A stretch of DNA of 64,000 nucleotides from Rhytidiadelphus loreus. Lineage: Eukaryota; Streptophyta; Bryopsida; Hypnales; Hylocomiaceae. The stretch is from contig OX344762.1 of the NCBI GenBank assembly GCA_947034895.1, forward strand, positions 80,036,981 to 80,100,980, given 5' to 3'. A program made the translations under genes and the position numbers. A model generated the notes under the pieces. That model saw nothing but the letters and a program-made list of their open reading frames with translations. It did no database searches and was not told where the DNA came from. Positions 47,163 through 59,523 of this stretch are shown here, one piece after another. The first letter of the stretch is position 1; every line of letters starts with the position of its first letter.

Positions 47163-48897
47163 ATGGCAAACCGAGGAGCGGGGAGGAGGACGAACATAAA
47201 TGATACTCGAAGAGCCACAAAGGAGTGGGATCCCTGGTTGGTTATTGAAACAAACCCCGCTCGTTCCGCAAATATGAGGACTTGTATTTTTTGTGGTTGG
47301 AACAAAGTTTTCGTGCGGAAGCAGGCATTTGGTCACTTTGGTTACCCCCGTACATCAACAGTGGAACGTTGTAAACGTATTCCATCCGTAGTCCTCGAAT
47401 TATTCAGAAACTGTGAAGGGATTGTACCAAAAGAAATGAGTTTGGAGGAGATGCATGGAGTAGATCTTGAGGTTGATGTTGTTGCTGAGTCCGTTGCAGG
47501 GTATACTGTGGATGCATCAGTGGAAGGGTCTGTGGACCCAAGCGACAGGACAGAAGCACCTAATGCACCGCCTCGTAATCCAGATTCAACAAATTCTACT
47601 CCTGTGACGGTGAGAAGGATGCGCTCAACCTCGATTTCTCGTCAACAAAGCATGGATGAATTATTCCGGGTCAATGAAAGACAAAACTTGGACAGACTAT
47701 GGGCTTCTTTCTTTTATGAGGCTAACATTGCATTCAATGTGGTGCGGCACCCAACCTTTGTGAATGCTGTGAAAGCAACTTCGATATGTGGATTTCCATA
47801 TTCCCCGCCATCGTACAATGCGGTGCACACTAAACTACTTGATGTGAAGAAGGAGGCTGTTACGAAAATGGTCAGTAGTCGAACAAAGAGTTCTATTACC
47901 CAATATGGAGCCACTATCTGTTCAGATGGATGGTCAGATACGAATCACCGTCCCTTGTTGAATATGATGCTCGTTTGCCCTGCGGGTGATGTCTTCCTGG
48001 GATCGGTTGACACCACAGGAGAGAGGAAAGACATGGCGTATATGGTGAATACAATGGCTACCTACATAGAGCAGGTGGGACCAGGAAATATTGTCCAATT
48101 GTGTACAGACAATGCTTCCGTAATGACAGGGTCAATGCGCGAGTTGCAAGCAAGGTATCCCCACATGTATACGCAAGGATGTGCCGCACATATATTGGAC
48201 TTACTTTTGGAAGACTGGGGAAAGGAAAAAAGGATCAAAGATCTAGTGGATAAGGCCAGGGCAATTGTGAAGTTTATAAAGAAATACCACTTGACTTTGG
48301 GTCTTTTCTGTAAGTACTCGCCGAAGAAGTCATTGAGACTTCCCGCGGCCACACGCTTCGCAGTGCATTTTCTCATGATAGACCATTTGGTAGAGTGCAA
48401 ACAAGCGCTTCAATTCGTGGTGGGGGACGAGACGTATATGCCATTTGAGAATAGTTTGGTCAGCAGAACAAACGGACTCATTACAAGAGAGCGGGCCCGT
48501 AAAGCGCAGGGTTGTCTATCCGGACGTGACGTGGGCTTTTCACGTCCGGATGTCATGACGCGTCCGTCCTGACGCATCCTGACGCGTCGGTATTGCCGTC
48601 AGCCCAAAAAAAAAAAAAAAAAAAAAAAAAAATTCTTTTTTGACAGCGAATTTGGCACCCTGGAGCAGACCAGTGAACAGCCAGGTCGTCAAAAAAAAAA
48701 AAAAAATTTTTTTTTTTTTTTTTTTTTTGGGACGGCCTGTCCGTCGACCTGGACGGTCAGTCCGTCCACCGTTCAGGTCGACAATCTGACCGTCCAGGGG
48801 ACGGCCCGACTGTCCCAGTGGACGGACTACCCGTCAAGGTGGACAGACCACCCGTCCAGGTCGACGGACGGACCGTCCAGCGAAAAAAAAAAAAAAA

Positions 48898-48929
<32 letters not shown>

Positions 48930-50762
48930 GTAATCCCGACGGACGCCAGGGTTGAATCCTGACGTCCGTCCGGACATCCTGACGGACGGATAGGACGTGA
49001 CGGTGACAACCCTGGTAAAGCGCGAGAGGACATAGTTTCGGAAGTGTTTTGGGTGGAATGCGGTAATTTCCAGCACATGGTTCTTCCAGTGATTCTTGCT
49101 CTGCGCCAGTTCGATGGCAAAATACCGGCGATGCCGAAAGCTTGGATAGTAATGAGTAGCCTTTGTCAGCACGTGTGCACTTTAAAGGAGGCTCCATTCT
49201 TTCTTGATGAGCAGACCGCGACGAAGTTCCTAAAACAATTTGATGCTCGTTGGAAGTTGATGCGCACGGACCTCCATTATGCAGGGGCATTGTTGAACCC
49301 GTATTTGACAGATGTGGAAGAGCTTCATAACAATGGAGAGGCAAAGCGGGCATTGAATCGAATCATCAGAAAATTGAGCGGACCATTGAATGTGGATGAA
49401 GATGAAGCAATTGCTGAGTTGACGGAATTTGAAGAGAAGTCGGGTCCCTTTGATCCATTACAAGAGGCTCCAGATGTTACTCGATGTAACTTGTTGCCTC
49501 ATCAATGGTGGAATCGTGTGGGTGGAAACGCTCTTCCAAAAATAGCAAGGAGAGTTTTGTCTCTGACATGCTCAGCATCATCTTGTGAAAGAAACTGGAG
49601 CATGTATTCGTTTGTACACGATAAAGTGCGTAATCGCCTAGCCACAAAGAAGGCTGAGATGTTGGTGTATATCTACACCAACAACAAATTGGAACGTGAA
49701 AAACAAGGACACAATCCAGCACTATTCTACGAAAAGTACCTTGTAGATGGAGATACAGATGAAGAGAATGAGGAACCATATTCTTCGGGGGACGAAGATG
49801 AAGTTAGATTTAGAGATTTGAGAGAAGAACAGAGACGTGTGGTAGTAGAAGAACGCCTCCGTGGAAATAGGTGGGCTGGTATGGTGCCCCGTGTAAGTAG
49901 TCCTCCACGAGGACGATACCACAACACTTTCGTGGGTGATGATGATGGATTGAGCTCTCCAGAGGCGTCGCACCACTGCAGAGACGAAGCCCCTCATGTG
50001 TCGGCTTGGGATGCATTTCCAGTAATCAATGCAGACCCAATGAGGGAAAGAACTCCTGATGACAACAATGACGGTGCAGATATTCCAGTGGCAAATGAAG
50101 TGGAGCTTGTAAGGTCTCCAATTGCCACATGTCTGCCGCCTAGTATGCCAATGAACCTTCGAAGTGGTGCACGAGTTAATGTACAGGGTGAAAGGCAAGA
50201 AGAGGTGTCGCATATTGAAGAGGTACCTGCAGTTCGTCCAAGTTTAGCACCGACCAGCAACACTACAACAGAAACTAAGGTGTACGATTCAGATGCGCCA
50301 TTACAAGTGGTATTCAACGAGACCCGTACCTGTGGGTCCAATCGCCCTGCAAGTGTAGACATTGCCACAACATCGAGGATAGTACCAACTCCTCTAACAA
50401 GGTCGCCGACACATAATGATCTACGACAAATCGTTGATGAAGGAGTGCATGGCTCAGCTCCACAACCTACTCCGGCCTCGTTGATGTCAGGCCCTGGAGA
50501 ATCATCCAGGCGATCGCGTGAACACTCCAAATCAGGAAATAAACGAACCCGCAAGACGCAAGACAGACTGACACGGAACCCCAAGCGTCAAAACCATGCG
50601 ATCCATCCATTTTTCATTGGAGAACGAAATTCCACTCGTAATCCTTGGCCATCAAGCGCAGCAGCGAGAGCAGAGCGTCAACATGTTGGGCAGCAGGTGC
50701 TTGAGCGACCGACAAGCCCTATTATCAATGGAACCACTGATGCATCGAGGCCGACAAAGTGA
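47163..50762 (+). pseudogene. gene E: hAT-superfamily transposase, split by a 508-bp hAT MITE
   Basis: Without the insertion and one copy of its target duplication, the frame from ATG 47163 to TGA 50760 is continuous (about 1,027 residues). A BED-like zinc finger (CIFCGW...HFG...C, near residue 40-75) is followed by a DUF659-type region with WASFFYEANIAFNVVRHP and the catalytic-type motif ICSDGWSD. LCTDNASV and GCAAHILDLLLEDW come next. The C-terminal dimerisation motif is SASSCERNWSMYSFVHDKVR (near 49570), where the family's catalytic Glu lies. A ~330-residue polar tail follows. hAT transposases cut and paste DNA with 8-bp target duplications. The same frame continues after the TGA to 50966 with similar acidic composition, so 50966 may be the original end. 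Confidence 0.85.
48507..49014. mobile_element. non-autonomous hAT element inside the hAT transposase gene
   Basis: CAGGGTTGTC (48507-48516) and GACAACCCTG (49005-49014) are perfect 10-bp inverted ends. GTAAAGCG is duplicated at 48499-48506 and 49015-49022, the 8-bp target duplication of the hAT superfamily. The interior is non-coding: many GGACG/CGTCC subterminal repeats around poly(A)/poly(T) tracts. Insertion plus duplication is 516 bp, so the downstream reading frame is unchanged, but the insert contains stops. Confidence 0.95.
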
Positions 50763-50966
50763 TTAGTGCTAGCCGAAGTTGTTGGTGGTTTAGAAACGCA
50801 AGTGCGAAATTTGAACTCTGAGGTGGAACGTGAGGTGATCCTTCAACCTACAAGCAGAGAGGATGATGAAAATGAAGTCTCAGGAGCTAGTGACAGTAGT
50901 GGGCCACATGAAGACACCGACCCCAATGCAGATGAAGCGGAAAGCGATTCTACCTTCACAATGTAA

Positions 50967-51874
50967 TGTGTTGCATTATAGATGTGGAGGCCTTCAAATA
51001 GTACTATAAGGATTTAACATCAATGCCTTGTAGTGAAGATTTGTTGCCAAAGCTTGTAATGAAATAGGTAGATTTTGAATTTTGTGTAGTCCATCACTTG
51101 GCTTCACAAAGTCAGGAAGATTGTAAAAGGTACTTTGGTGTTGACGATGATGATTAATGAAGGTATTCATGGGGAATTTCGTTAAAATGGCGGTATTCCG
51201 AATGCCATTTGTACATGAAGGTCCGGAAAGGTGGTTTAGGATGTGTGCTACGTAGCCAGTTGGATGTGATGGTGGGGGGCGACAAAGTGACCCCACGGCA
51301 CGAGAAGATGCATTTATGCGTACTAGGAGAGGAAGGACAGACAATGGGCACAAATCTAGTTCGCAAAAGGCGGGCAAAACGAACGGGGAGATGGTGGAAT
51401 ATTCCTGGAATCTTTGGAACCGCAGGCTTTCTGTCGTCGCCTCCTCAAATGGAAGGGGGGGGGCATCAAGGGTAGGGGTCAGGAACCCACGATGGACAAT
51501 TCGGCGTGATCATTCATGAACGCGGGATCAACAAATATTGCACAAAGAGAACTCAAAATAGGACTCCTTCAAATGGACGAGCCCCCCCCAAAACGAAACG
51601 CATCATTTAATATTATTTCTCCTCGAAGAAAATGGTCGTTACAAAAATCGGCCAACATGCACGCCACGCTTCCTAGAGTCTACCAAGGACCTCAACAATG
51701 CAATCTCAAGCACGAGTCCAAAACTACATGGATTGCCATTGACTGCTCACCGTTGGCTACATTATATGTCAAACGCCGTCACTCGGCCAAAACGCATGGT
51801 AGCTGAGTGCGCATCGAAGATACAGCTTCCATCATCCCTCTCCAGCAAAGCCCATCATAATTATTCTTCAAAAG
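50967..51874. other. spacer between hAT gene and DUF7869-type gene
   Basis: Small open frames at 51209-51806 are unrecognised. GGCGGTATTCCGAATGCCA near 51190 resembles GCCGGTATTCCAATGTAATG near 56163 on the other side of the DUF7869-type gene. That may be a remnant of element ends. Confidence 0.35.
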
Positions 51875-54800
51875 TTAGTGTACCTCTTCCTCTGCAATGC
51901 GACACAAATTGTCCACCGCAAATTGCACTTGTTGACGCGGCGCAATGAAGCTCTTCCCGTCATTCTTCTTCGGTTTCCACGAGGCCATAATACTGTCCGT
52001 GGATACGTAGTCCGCCTGGCTCGCCCTACGGTCAATCTTCCATCTGAAACTGGACTTCGTGTCCCACCCGGCGTACAACCGCGCGGTGTCCTTCGAGGTG
52101 CCGCACGGGATGTACCATTGCACCAAAACTTCACGGAAGTGGACTCCCGTGGGATCGAATTGAGGATTCTCCACGGCCCTACCAAGCCACACCGGATCCT
52201 CGCAATCCAAGCCCGGCCTCACAAACACGTAGAAGCCTTCGCGCAGATCAGTGGCCACGTTGTACGCTGGCGGGGGCCTCCCCTCCAGAGTGCCGATGTA
52301 AGGGTCTTCCGCCTCGTGCTCCTCCCGCGTCTGGCCGTCTTGCATGAAGTTCGTCGTGAAATCCCCAGGTTCTCGAGTCTGAGGCCAAAACCCCTGCTGC
52401 AACTCATTAGAGTCGCGAGGGTCTTCTTCCGCTCCGTCACGCAGCGCATTTCTCACGCCGCTCCAATACGCGACCAAATAGGACATGCGCGCCTTGTACT
52501 TCGTCGTCCTGTCTCTGCATACGTCCGTCCAGTGTTGGATGTATCCGTTCAGTCCGCGCACGATCTCGGCTTCGCTCGTCATTTTCTTGGGAGACACGCG
52601 GAGGGGATCGCCTTGTAGAAGCAGAGGCTTGTGCTCAGCATCTTCCTTCCATAACCTCAAGCCCGCTTCCGGCAACCAAGGAATGTCTGTACACGCCAGT
52701 TTGTATTGCATGATCGGCCAACCGTTGTCGTCCATGAAGAACTTGTATTGCCGGCCGTGCGAGTGGCCCACCAGTTGTTGCTTCTGCATCCCGATGTAAG
52801 GTTTCACGTAAGCCTTGAAATCCGGAACTTCTTCGACCAGGTGGGGAATGAAGGGGCCTTGTTCCATTTCCATGTACGACTGCATCAACAACGGTAAAGT
52901 GGGATGGTCCTTTTCGCGGAGTTGCATGCTCCAACGCCCAAACGATGCATCCATGTCGTCGTGCGTGTGTCCCACGATCATGAAGGATACGATCACTTCT
53001 TTCACGATCCGCCTTGCCACCAAGAGCGACCAAAAACAAAAGACGTACCGGTTCTTGTTTTCCCTCCATGAGTTGTCCATTTGAACGTGGAGCACTGGGG
53101 GCAATGGTTGGGCTTCGATGGTTTGTGGAGGAACCTCTCCCAAAGAAGCCACACAAATCTCGCTACCCGACAGCAATGCTCGATACAACTCTGTGCTGTC
53201 GCCTCTAGCAAACAAAGATCGAGAAGACTTGATGGGAGGGGCTTCCAAATCTCGCAACAGCTTGGCGATGGATCCCATGGTGAAGTTGCTGTCGCTCCGA
53301 AACACGTCCAAATTGTAATGTGCGTATTTGCCATCCCCGTGCCCGTGTGCAAAGATTCCTGTCACTTTCATGGGCAACTTCATGAGTCCATCGAGTGCCT
53401 TCGTTTTTCTCGCCAATGCGGGACACGCTGTTTTCGAATGGTCCATCTTGTCGTGCATGATGGATAACAATTGCATGGGTTGCAATTTGGACAACCATCT
53501 ACTCCGGTAGTAGGCATGCCGACAGGCCTCCTGCAGAAACAAGTGCTTCTCGAAACACTTCTGGATTCGTTCGTAGTCCTCGCACCCAGGTGCAAAAGAA
53601 GCACGTAATTGCTTCAAGGTGTCGCAAATGCTACATCTTGCAAAGGAATCTCCTCTTCCCTTGATGACGTACTCGGAAAAATGTTTTGTTCGGATCTTAC
53701 TGAAACAAGATTGCGAAAGGGCGGACAACCCGAGTCCGGAGTTGGCCTGCAAACAGTGCCAAGCACATGGTTGTTGGATGAATCATCACAATGGACAAGG
53801 ACTTTGGATCATTGTCATGAGTAATGCGTAGTGGAGCCAGTGCCTAATTCTCTGAATCTCAAGTGATGTTGTAGGTGCGTGGGAAGCTTACCTCGTTCAC
53901 AGTGACCAACAATTGCCCCCATTCGGTTCCGGCGGGGAGCACTTTGACGCCCACTTTCTCGCCCGTGCGCAAGGTGTGAGACAAATGGGGCATGTAGTCG
54001 GCCCTTGCCTCCAATAATGAGCACAAAGTCTCGATGGCTTGTACAGTTGCATCCCTAGCCTTTGTATGGTGGTGGTTTCCGTGCGGAGCGCCTCTGACGC
54101 CGACCTTGGCCTTGGCTTTGTACCTCTTGAACGTGCGGCGAGTAATGTTGTGCACAACCCTCCAGGCATGCGGACAGATGTCTATGCCTTCTACGGTGAC
54201 CATTTTCCTCCTTCTGCTTCCCTATGCTTCGTGCAGCGCCCTGTGTACGTCCAAATTCCGGGTGCTCCTGATTTGAAATGACTGCATGTGCATTTCTGTC
54301 CGCAGCGCGCGAATGGTGGAAGGAGAGAATTTGCGAGTGCATTCCTTGTCGCAACAAAGTTGCGCGTAGACCTCAGCGATGGACTCATGTGATAGCATCT
54401 TGGTCCTTTTGTTCAATGTTGCGGCAGCTCGAGTTCTCCTGTCATAGCGATATTGTCGTCCGCCCGTTCTCTTCCGGTTTCCTTGCAGTTCTTCCTCGAT
54501 AGCCCGTCGTTTGCGAGCGTGATCATAAACACTGACATACCCGTGTTTACCGTGATAAAAGACGCATCGCATAGGCCATCGCAAGCACATGTCGCTAACG
54601 CTGTGGTCCCCATTGAGGACCTCGAGCACAACAATGCCGACGTCATCCACGCCCAGCCTGCTGTTACCATCAATGCATGCGTTTGGACTGGCATTGATGA
54701 TGATGACTTCCGCGAAATCGGTGCCGTCGGCGTGCCTCGCGAGCAGTGCTTTGCCAGACCATGCGTCCCGACCAATGCCCTCACAATCCGGAATGGGAGT

Positions 54801-54984
54801 GGCGTCCACATCTACTTGGGCAGGTGCCTCCAAGTCGATGTCTTCCTCTTCACATTCTTGGAACCCCTGCGCATGCCGCGGTCAAGAATAAACTTGGGAC
54901 GCGGAGCAGAATGCCGAGAGGTGACGCAGGGTCGATGAGTAAGTGGGGTACCTTGTCGCCGTCGGATTCGCTGCCAGAAGCCAT
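51875..54984 (-). pseudogene. DUF7869-type gene (putative RNase H-fold, transposase-like), three exons, one in-frame TAG
   Basis: Exons are 54984-54952, 54866-53892 and 53746-51875 (959 codons plus stop). Both introns are phase 0 with usable signals: AAG|GTACCC to GCATGCGCAG|GGG, and GAG|GTAAGC to GTTTGCAG|GCC. ATG 54984 gives an acidic start (MASGSESDGDK). A Cys-containing region (LCCDKECTRKFSP) is followed by VEGIDICPHAWRVVHNITRR, a segment I associate with this family. The large exon has the conserved LHVQMDNSWRENKNRYV and VGHTHDDMDASFGRW, whose Asp/His pattern suggests an RNase H-like core. A TAG at 54224-54222 breaks exon 2 in frame. The family name is from memory of its motifs; the function is uncertain. 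Confidence 0.65.
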
Positions 54985-55102
54985 ACTGGCCCCTCGGAAG
55001 TTGTTTCCGGAAACGAAGTCTCCCACTCCACGGAGGGCCCGCACGGGAGCTTCGTAAGTTGTCGCAGGAAGTGGTAAATGCTTCCCCGACGAATTTGATC
55101 CA

Positions 55103-55885
55103 ACCGCGCGGTCTGGAAGACAGGATATGCAAATCATTCAGACATCCCGTGTGCATGCATGATATGATACTCATCCGACGAACTGCAACCTTTGTCTTGA
55201 AAATGTCATTCATAATTGCCAAGTGCTCTCCAGGATCAGACCGCGCGGTCTGTTCGTGAGGAGCCACGGGAAGACCACTAGAGCAGGAGATGAACCTACG
55301 GCAACCGGTACTAGTCAGAATTCGACGGCCTCGAACTCACTGCCAGCCTCCATACTTGCATAGGACGATATCTTCGGCAGTGAACGTGTTGTTCGTTTAG
55401 ACCGCGCGGTCTAATTCGAGAGGTTTGTGGATTCATAAAAATAAGACCATGCATGTTTCGGAATCCGATGAGCGGAACCTCCCGGAGCAGTAACTTGCTC
55501 GGAACATTTTAGACCGCGCGGTCTGAACTGTTGTCCGAACTACTCGGATCCAGTCCTTCCAAGTAGAGGTAACATGGAGCATTTCAGACCGCTCGGTCTG
55601 GAATGATAATCCAGAATTTCGACAAATGCTGTACGAGCAGGAAACAGTTGTCATCGCTTGGACATAAATGAAAATCCGATGTTGGAACACGAGGTGAGGT
55701 ATCAAACATTTCAGACCGCGCAGTCTGAAATGGGAAATCCGATGGATCTCCAAAATGGACTCTCCGTTGTCGGATCTCTGAATACGGTCGAAAAACATTT
55801 CAGACCGCGCGGTCTGGAATGAGTGGGGGGTGCAGTTTCAGGATATCAAATCCTCCGTCTCAAAACGTTTCAGACCGCGCGGTCA
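55103..55885. repeat. palindrome cluster 1: eight copies of AGACCGCGCGGTCT
   Basis: Copies lie near 55103, 55237, 55398, 55511, 55585, 55711, 55801 and 55871. Most are CAGACCGCGCGGTCTG with 14-16-bp perfect dyads; variants differ at one to three bases. Spacing is 70-160 bp. The intervening sequence is unique. The cluster begins ~120 bp upstream of the DUF7869-type ATG. Confidence 0.93.
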
Positions 55886-57460
55886 AAAACAAAAAGGCCT
55901 CACTCGTAAGGTGACTTCCAACCTCAATGTGTTCACACCGTGCAACGTGAACAAGTCGGTGTACAGACGTACCTAATAAAACGGAGCATCTAAGTAACTA
56001 ATGTGCAGTCAGGGAGGTAACACAAATGACGATGAACTGTTGTCCAGAATGCCAACCAATCGAAAGGCAATTCCACAGGGGAAGAGTGGATAATATAACA
56101 ATGACAGCCAAACAGAATTGATATAATTCTAAAAATCCAGAATGGTATTCCTAGTTGCAATGCCGGTATTCCAATGTAATGGCACCACATTCCATTAAAA
56201 TGGCATTGAATTCGCGAGACAAGAACACTACATTCCGGAAAAATGACAAGCTTGCCGCCATTCTCGCAAAATGGACCCAGTGAGCATAATTGAACAACCG
56301 ATCACAATTCTTGAAATCGGGGTACACCCGAAACTGAATGAGGTAAGCCACAAATTAAATGCATGCACGCGGAGAATGACTTACATTTGCAATGGACAAT
56401 ATAACATTGAATGGAATGAAATCGAGCATTCATTTGGCATTGACAGCAGATCAAACATCCATGAAATTGCAAGTACTTGATTTGAATTCGGAAAACACCT
56501 TTGCATCCATCTCATCCGAAATCAGTAGGATTCGATGAGGCCGAGCCTTCCATTCCGACCACACAAGTCACACTACACAAAGGAACGAACCCTACATTCT
56601 CCGACTAGGAAGCGAAATCAAACACGGAGACGTCTTCGTACCTGAAAGGGAGGCGGTCTGACGTGATCTTCCGACTCAAGGCGCCGACGAGCGGCAACGC
56701 AGCGATCCAAAATTCGCCCCAAACGCGTGTCTACGGAGCTCACGCGAGAACGACGACGGGAGGAAGACATGCAACGACGGAGCCCGCGGGAGAACGGCGA
56801 CGGGAGGGAGACATGCGGCAGACGAAGCCGGCGACCTAGAGTGCTAGACTTCCTTCATTTAATGCGCCCGGCGGCCAGCACATAAAAGCCCGTGGGGCCC
56901 ACTTGGAAGCCCGTTCGTTGTATACCTTTTTGCACCTAAGTATGCTGCAGGTAGGTGATGACGTAGAATTCGGAATTTCCGAATGATAAGAAAAGATGTT
57001 GGTGATAAGCAAATCAAATAACACAAGAAGAACAAAGTTCACATTATGAAAAAATAAACATGTGCGCAAACATTGACATATACATCATATATATTGTGAC
57101 CACACTTTATACTCTAATTTCAATTTCAGTTTGGGAGTATTAGTTCTGAATTGTCGAATGGAGGGAAGAGGGGGAAAAAATAGAATAATCCTATTCCGAT
57201 TTGCTTCATTTCCGAGGCATTCAAAACTGGATCGGGCATGAAAAATTAAAGAAGGATCACAATTAAAGGGAGAATTGAACCCGACCATGCATAGACTTGT
57301 TCTAAATTGGATTTGAACTATGTGAACCCCAACGGGGACCTGGTTCGACGACCGATTCGAACAATGTCCACTGGGATATTGGAACAACTGCATTCAGAAC
57401 TCAGTCACGAAAGTCATTTCCCAAAAACATGCTCACAAAACCAAAAAGTGAACATTCACA
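55886..57460. other. spacer between the palindrome clusters
   Basis: No gene supported. A motif resembling ATTCC...GGAAT recurs around 56140-56240. A GC-rich patch at 56640-56840 (GGAGACATGC occurs twice, near 56764 and 56807) may be a first exon or promoter on the minus strand. Confidence 0.35.
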
Positions 57461-59523
57461 GTTCAAACCGCACGGTCTGAACTGTGAAAACGGAAGAACT
57501 TGAGAAATTCCTGCACGACAAGGACTGGACGTCTTCACAGGAATCCAGTCATAGAAATTTGTCATCCTCCAAACGAGGCCTTCTGCTTGACCTCGGAGTG
57601 TCCTTTCATATCGACAGGTTTGCATTTCAGACCCTGCGGTCTCAAATGTGAAAGTCACGGACCTCGCGGAAATCGAACGAGGTGAAGGTGTACTGAAATT
57701 CAATCTAATAGGCACTCTACATGTCATTGAATAATCACGAATCAGAATTACGAACTCAAATAGAAAGGGAATGATACCTTTGGAAGCTCCAAGGGGAACA
57801 ATAATTTGATTTCATGTAAATTATTGAAAAAACACGCGACCAAAGGCAATGCAATGCATTCAATTTCATTTCAAAGAAAATGTCGTTGAAAGTCAGGAAT
57901 TAGTCAAAGTGGGATGGAACAAGAATTACTAATAGTACAACACATTCATTTGTCCATCAAGCTCTGTCAATGGCTCGGGCTTCAAAATACGAGGGAAGCG
58001 ACAAATACAAGAGAATCATGGGACGTATAGTAGGGTCATCTATAGAAAACTCGTGTGATACTCTCCCATTTAATATAGTTTAAGGGAAACTCGTGTAAGT
58101 GGCGGCGCATTGCAAACGGATGCAAGCCTTGTACCTTCGAGGATACTTCACCTGGGATTCTCGGGCGAACTTCAAGGCGGCGTCCAAAGTAGTTGGGCGC
58201 AACAAGGTAGCGGCGTTCATTTCAACTTGCGCTGCATTTCGCAACATCGACACAAGGGAGGTGGACGGCCAGGTGGGAAGAAGGCGGCACAAACTCAAGC
58301 ACGGGGGACGGTGGAAAGAAGGCGAACATCCAAACGCGGAAGAGGAGGGCAGTTTCGCGACACTCTTCACAAGGTAAAACATATTTCAATTGTTTCCATT
58401 CTTGCTTTCTTGGGATTGCGCCAGTCAAAACCGATCAACTCAAGAAATGGACATTGTCAATGGATTGATTTCACTCAAGATGACACGCAAATGCATGCAA
58501 GTCTCAAGAGTTCTATTTCCATCCACTGCACGATGTCATAGAGAACATGTTTTCGGTTTAGAAATTATAGGAGTCACAGACTGCGCAAAGAGAGAATGCT
58601 TTCTCCTAGTACGCGCTTTCATGGAGCCTATTGTAGGAAATAAATAATACACTTCATGTTTCACTCGCCGCTTAGTAACTACGTGACTGTATGGTCAATT
58701 TCGTTAAACTTTGAACTTTGAACTTTGTAGATGTCAATGGATCACAGCTCCGCTCCCTACTGACTTGCAATGCTTGTCATTTCCGAAGTGGGATTCAAAA
58801 GGTACCTCCCTTTGCTCCAAATTGCACAACTAAAGCATACAAGTTTCTTGGATTTGGGGGTAGGTGCACATTCGACGAGGCTCAATGGTAGACTCACGTT
58901 TCAGCAAGTGCTCCCACAACATCAGAACTATACTTGACCATCAAAACTTCGGGTACGTTGAACTGACTTCAAGTTGTTGCTTTCCGAGCATTGTGTTCAT
59001 TGAAAGCCATCACGGCCATTATGATAATCCCATTTGACTGGCGAGGTTTAGCAACGAGGTTTCGCAAATCTACAAGTTTCTGCAGATCAGACCGCGCGGT
59101 CCGAAATCCACAACTGTCCTAGATTTCGGAAAACTGGATCACAAGTGGATGGAAGAAAGTTACAATTCACACGGACGGGACTGTCACACTTCAGACCGCG
59201 CGGTCTGAAGTTCGTCGAAGTCCACGACTTAGGAAATCCAAGACGCTGTAGGGCCTGTCAGTCACTTTTACGATTCTCCCATAGTCCTAGATTTAGGAAA
59301 ACGAGATGACATGCTTCCTAGAAGTCCGAAAACTAAAATTGACACGAACGGGACTCACGGACTTCAGACCGCGCGGTCTGGAGTCCGAGACTACGGAATT
59401 CCATGACGATAGTGACCTTCCCTTCGTCGCTTCACGCCAACTGTCGAAGATTTGAGAAAGCTGTCCAACAGTAGAAAATTTCAATGACGCAACCTCCACA
59501 GTTCAGACCGTGCGGTCTGAACT
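57461..59523. repeat. palindrome cluster 2: six further copies
   Basis: Copies lie near 57461, 57628, 59088, 59190, 59365 and 59501. The copy at 59190 is a perfect 22-bp palindrome. The copy at 57461 extends, with three or four mismatches, to about 28-30 bp. The spacing is wider than in cluster 1, with a 1.4-kb gap holding the GC-rich open stretch at 58099-58373. Confidence 0.9.
58099..58373 (+). CDS. possible exon of a plus-strand gene
   Basis: An open plus-strand frame of ~90 residues (RGYFTWDSRANFKAASKVVG...) ends in ACAAG|GTAAAA, a reasonable donor. It has no recognisable domain and no clear start codon. The minus strand is open too (LLRPTTLDAALKFARE is faintly gag-like), so strand choice is uncertain. 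Confidence 0.25.

Noticed and set aside
48757..49353. Minus-strand frames through 48757-49353.
   Set aside because: They read poly(K)/poly(F) tracts of the inserted MITE and the reverse of the hAT coding sequence.
51878..52618. Plus-strand 246-codon frame antisense to the DUF7869-type gene (and similar plus-strand frames at 54453-55057).
   Set aside because: Shadow of the well-supported minus-strand exons; no motifs of its own.
54180..54260. Tiny intron removing the TAG in the DUF7869-type gene.
   Set aside because: The only GT...AG pair around it is ~35 bases long, too short for a plant intron.
58080..58382. Gag-like minus-strand frame (LLRPTTLDAALKFARE).
   Set aside because: The resemblance covers only ~16 residues, with no adjoining gag, zinc knuckle or polymerase. 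The opposite strand has the better splice donor.
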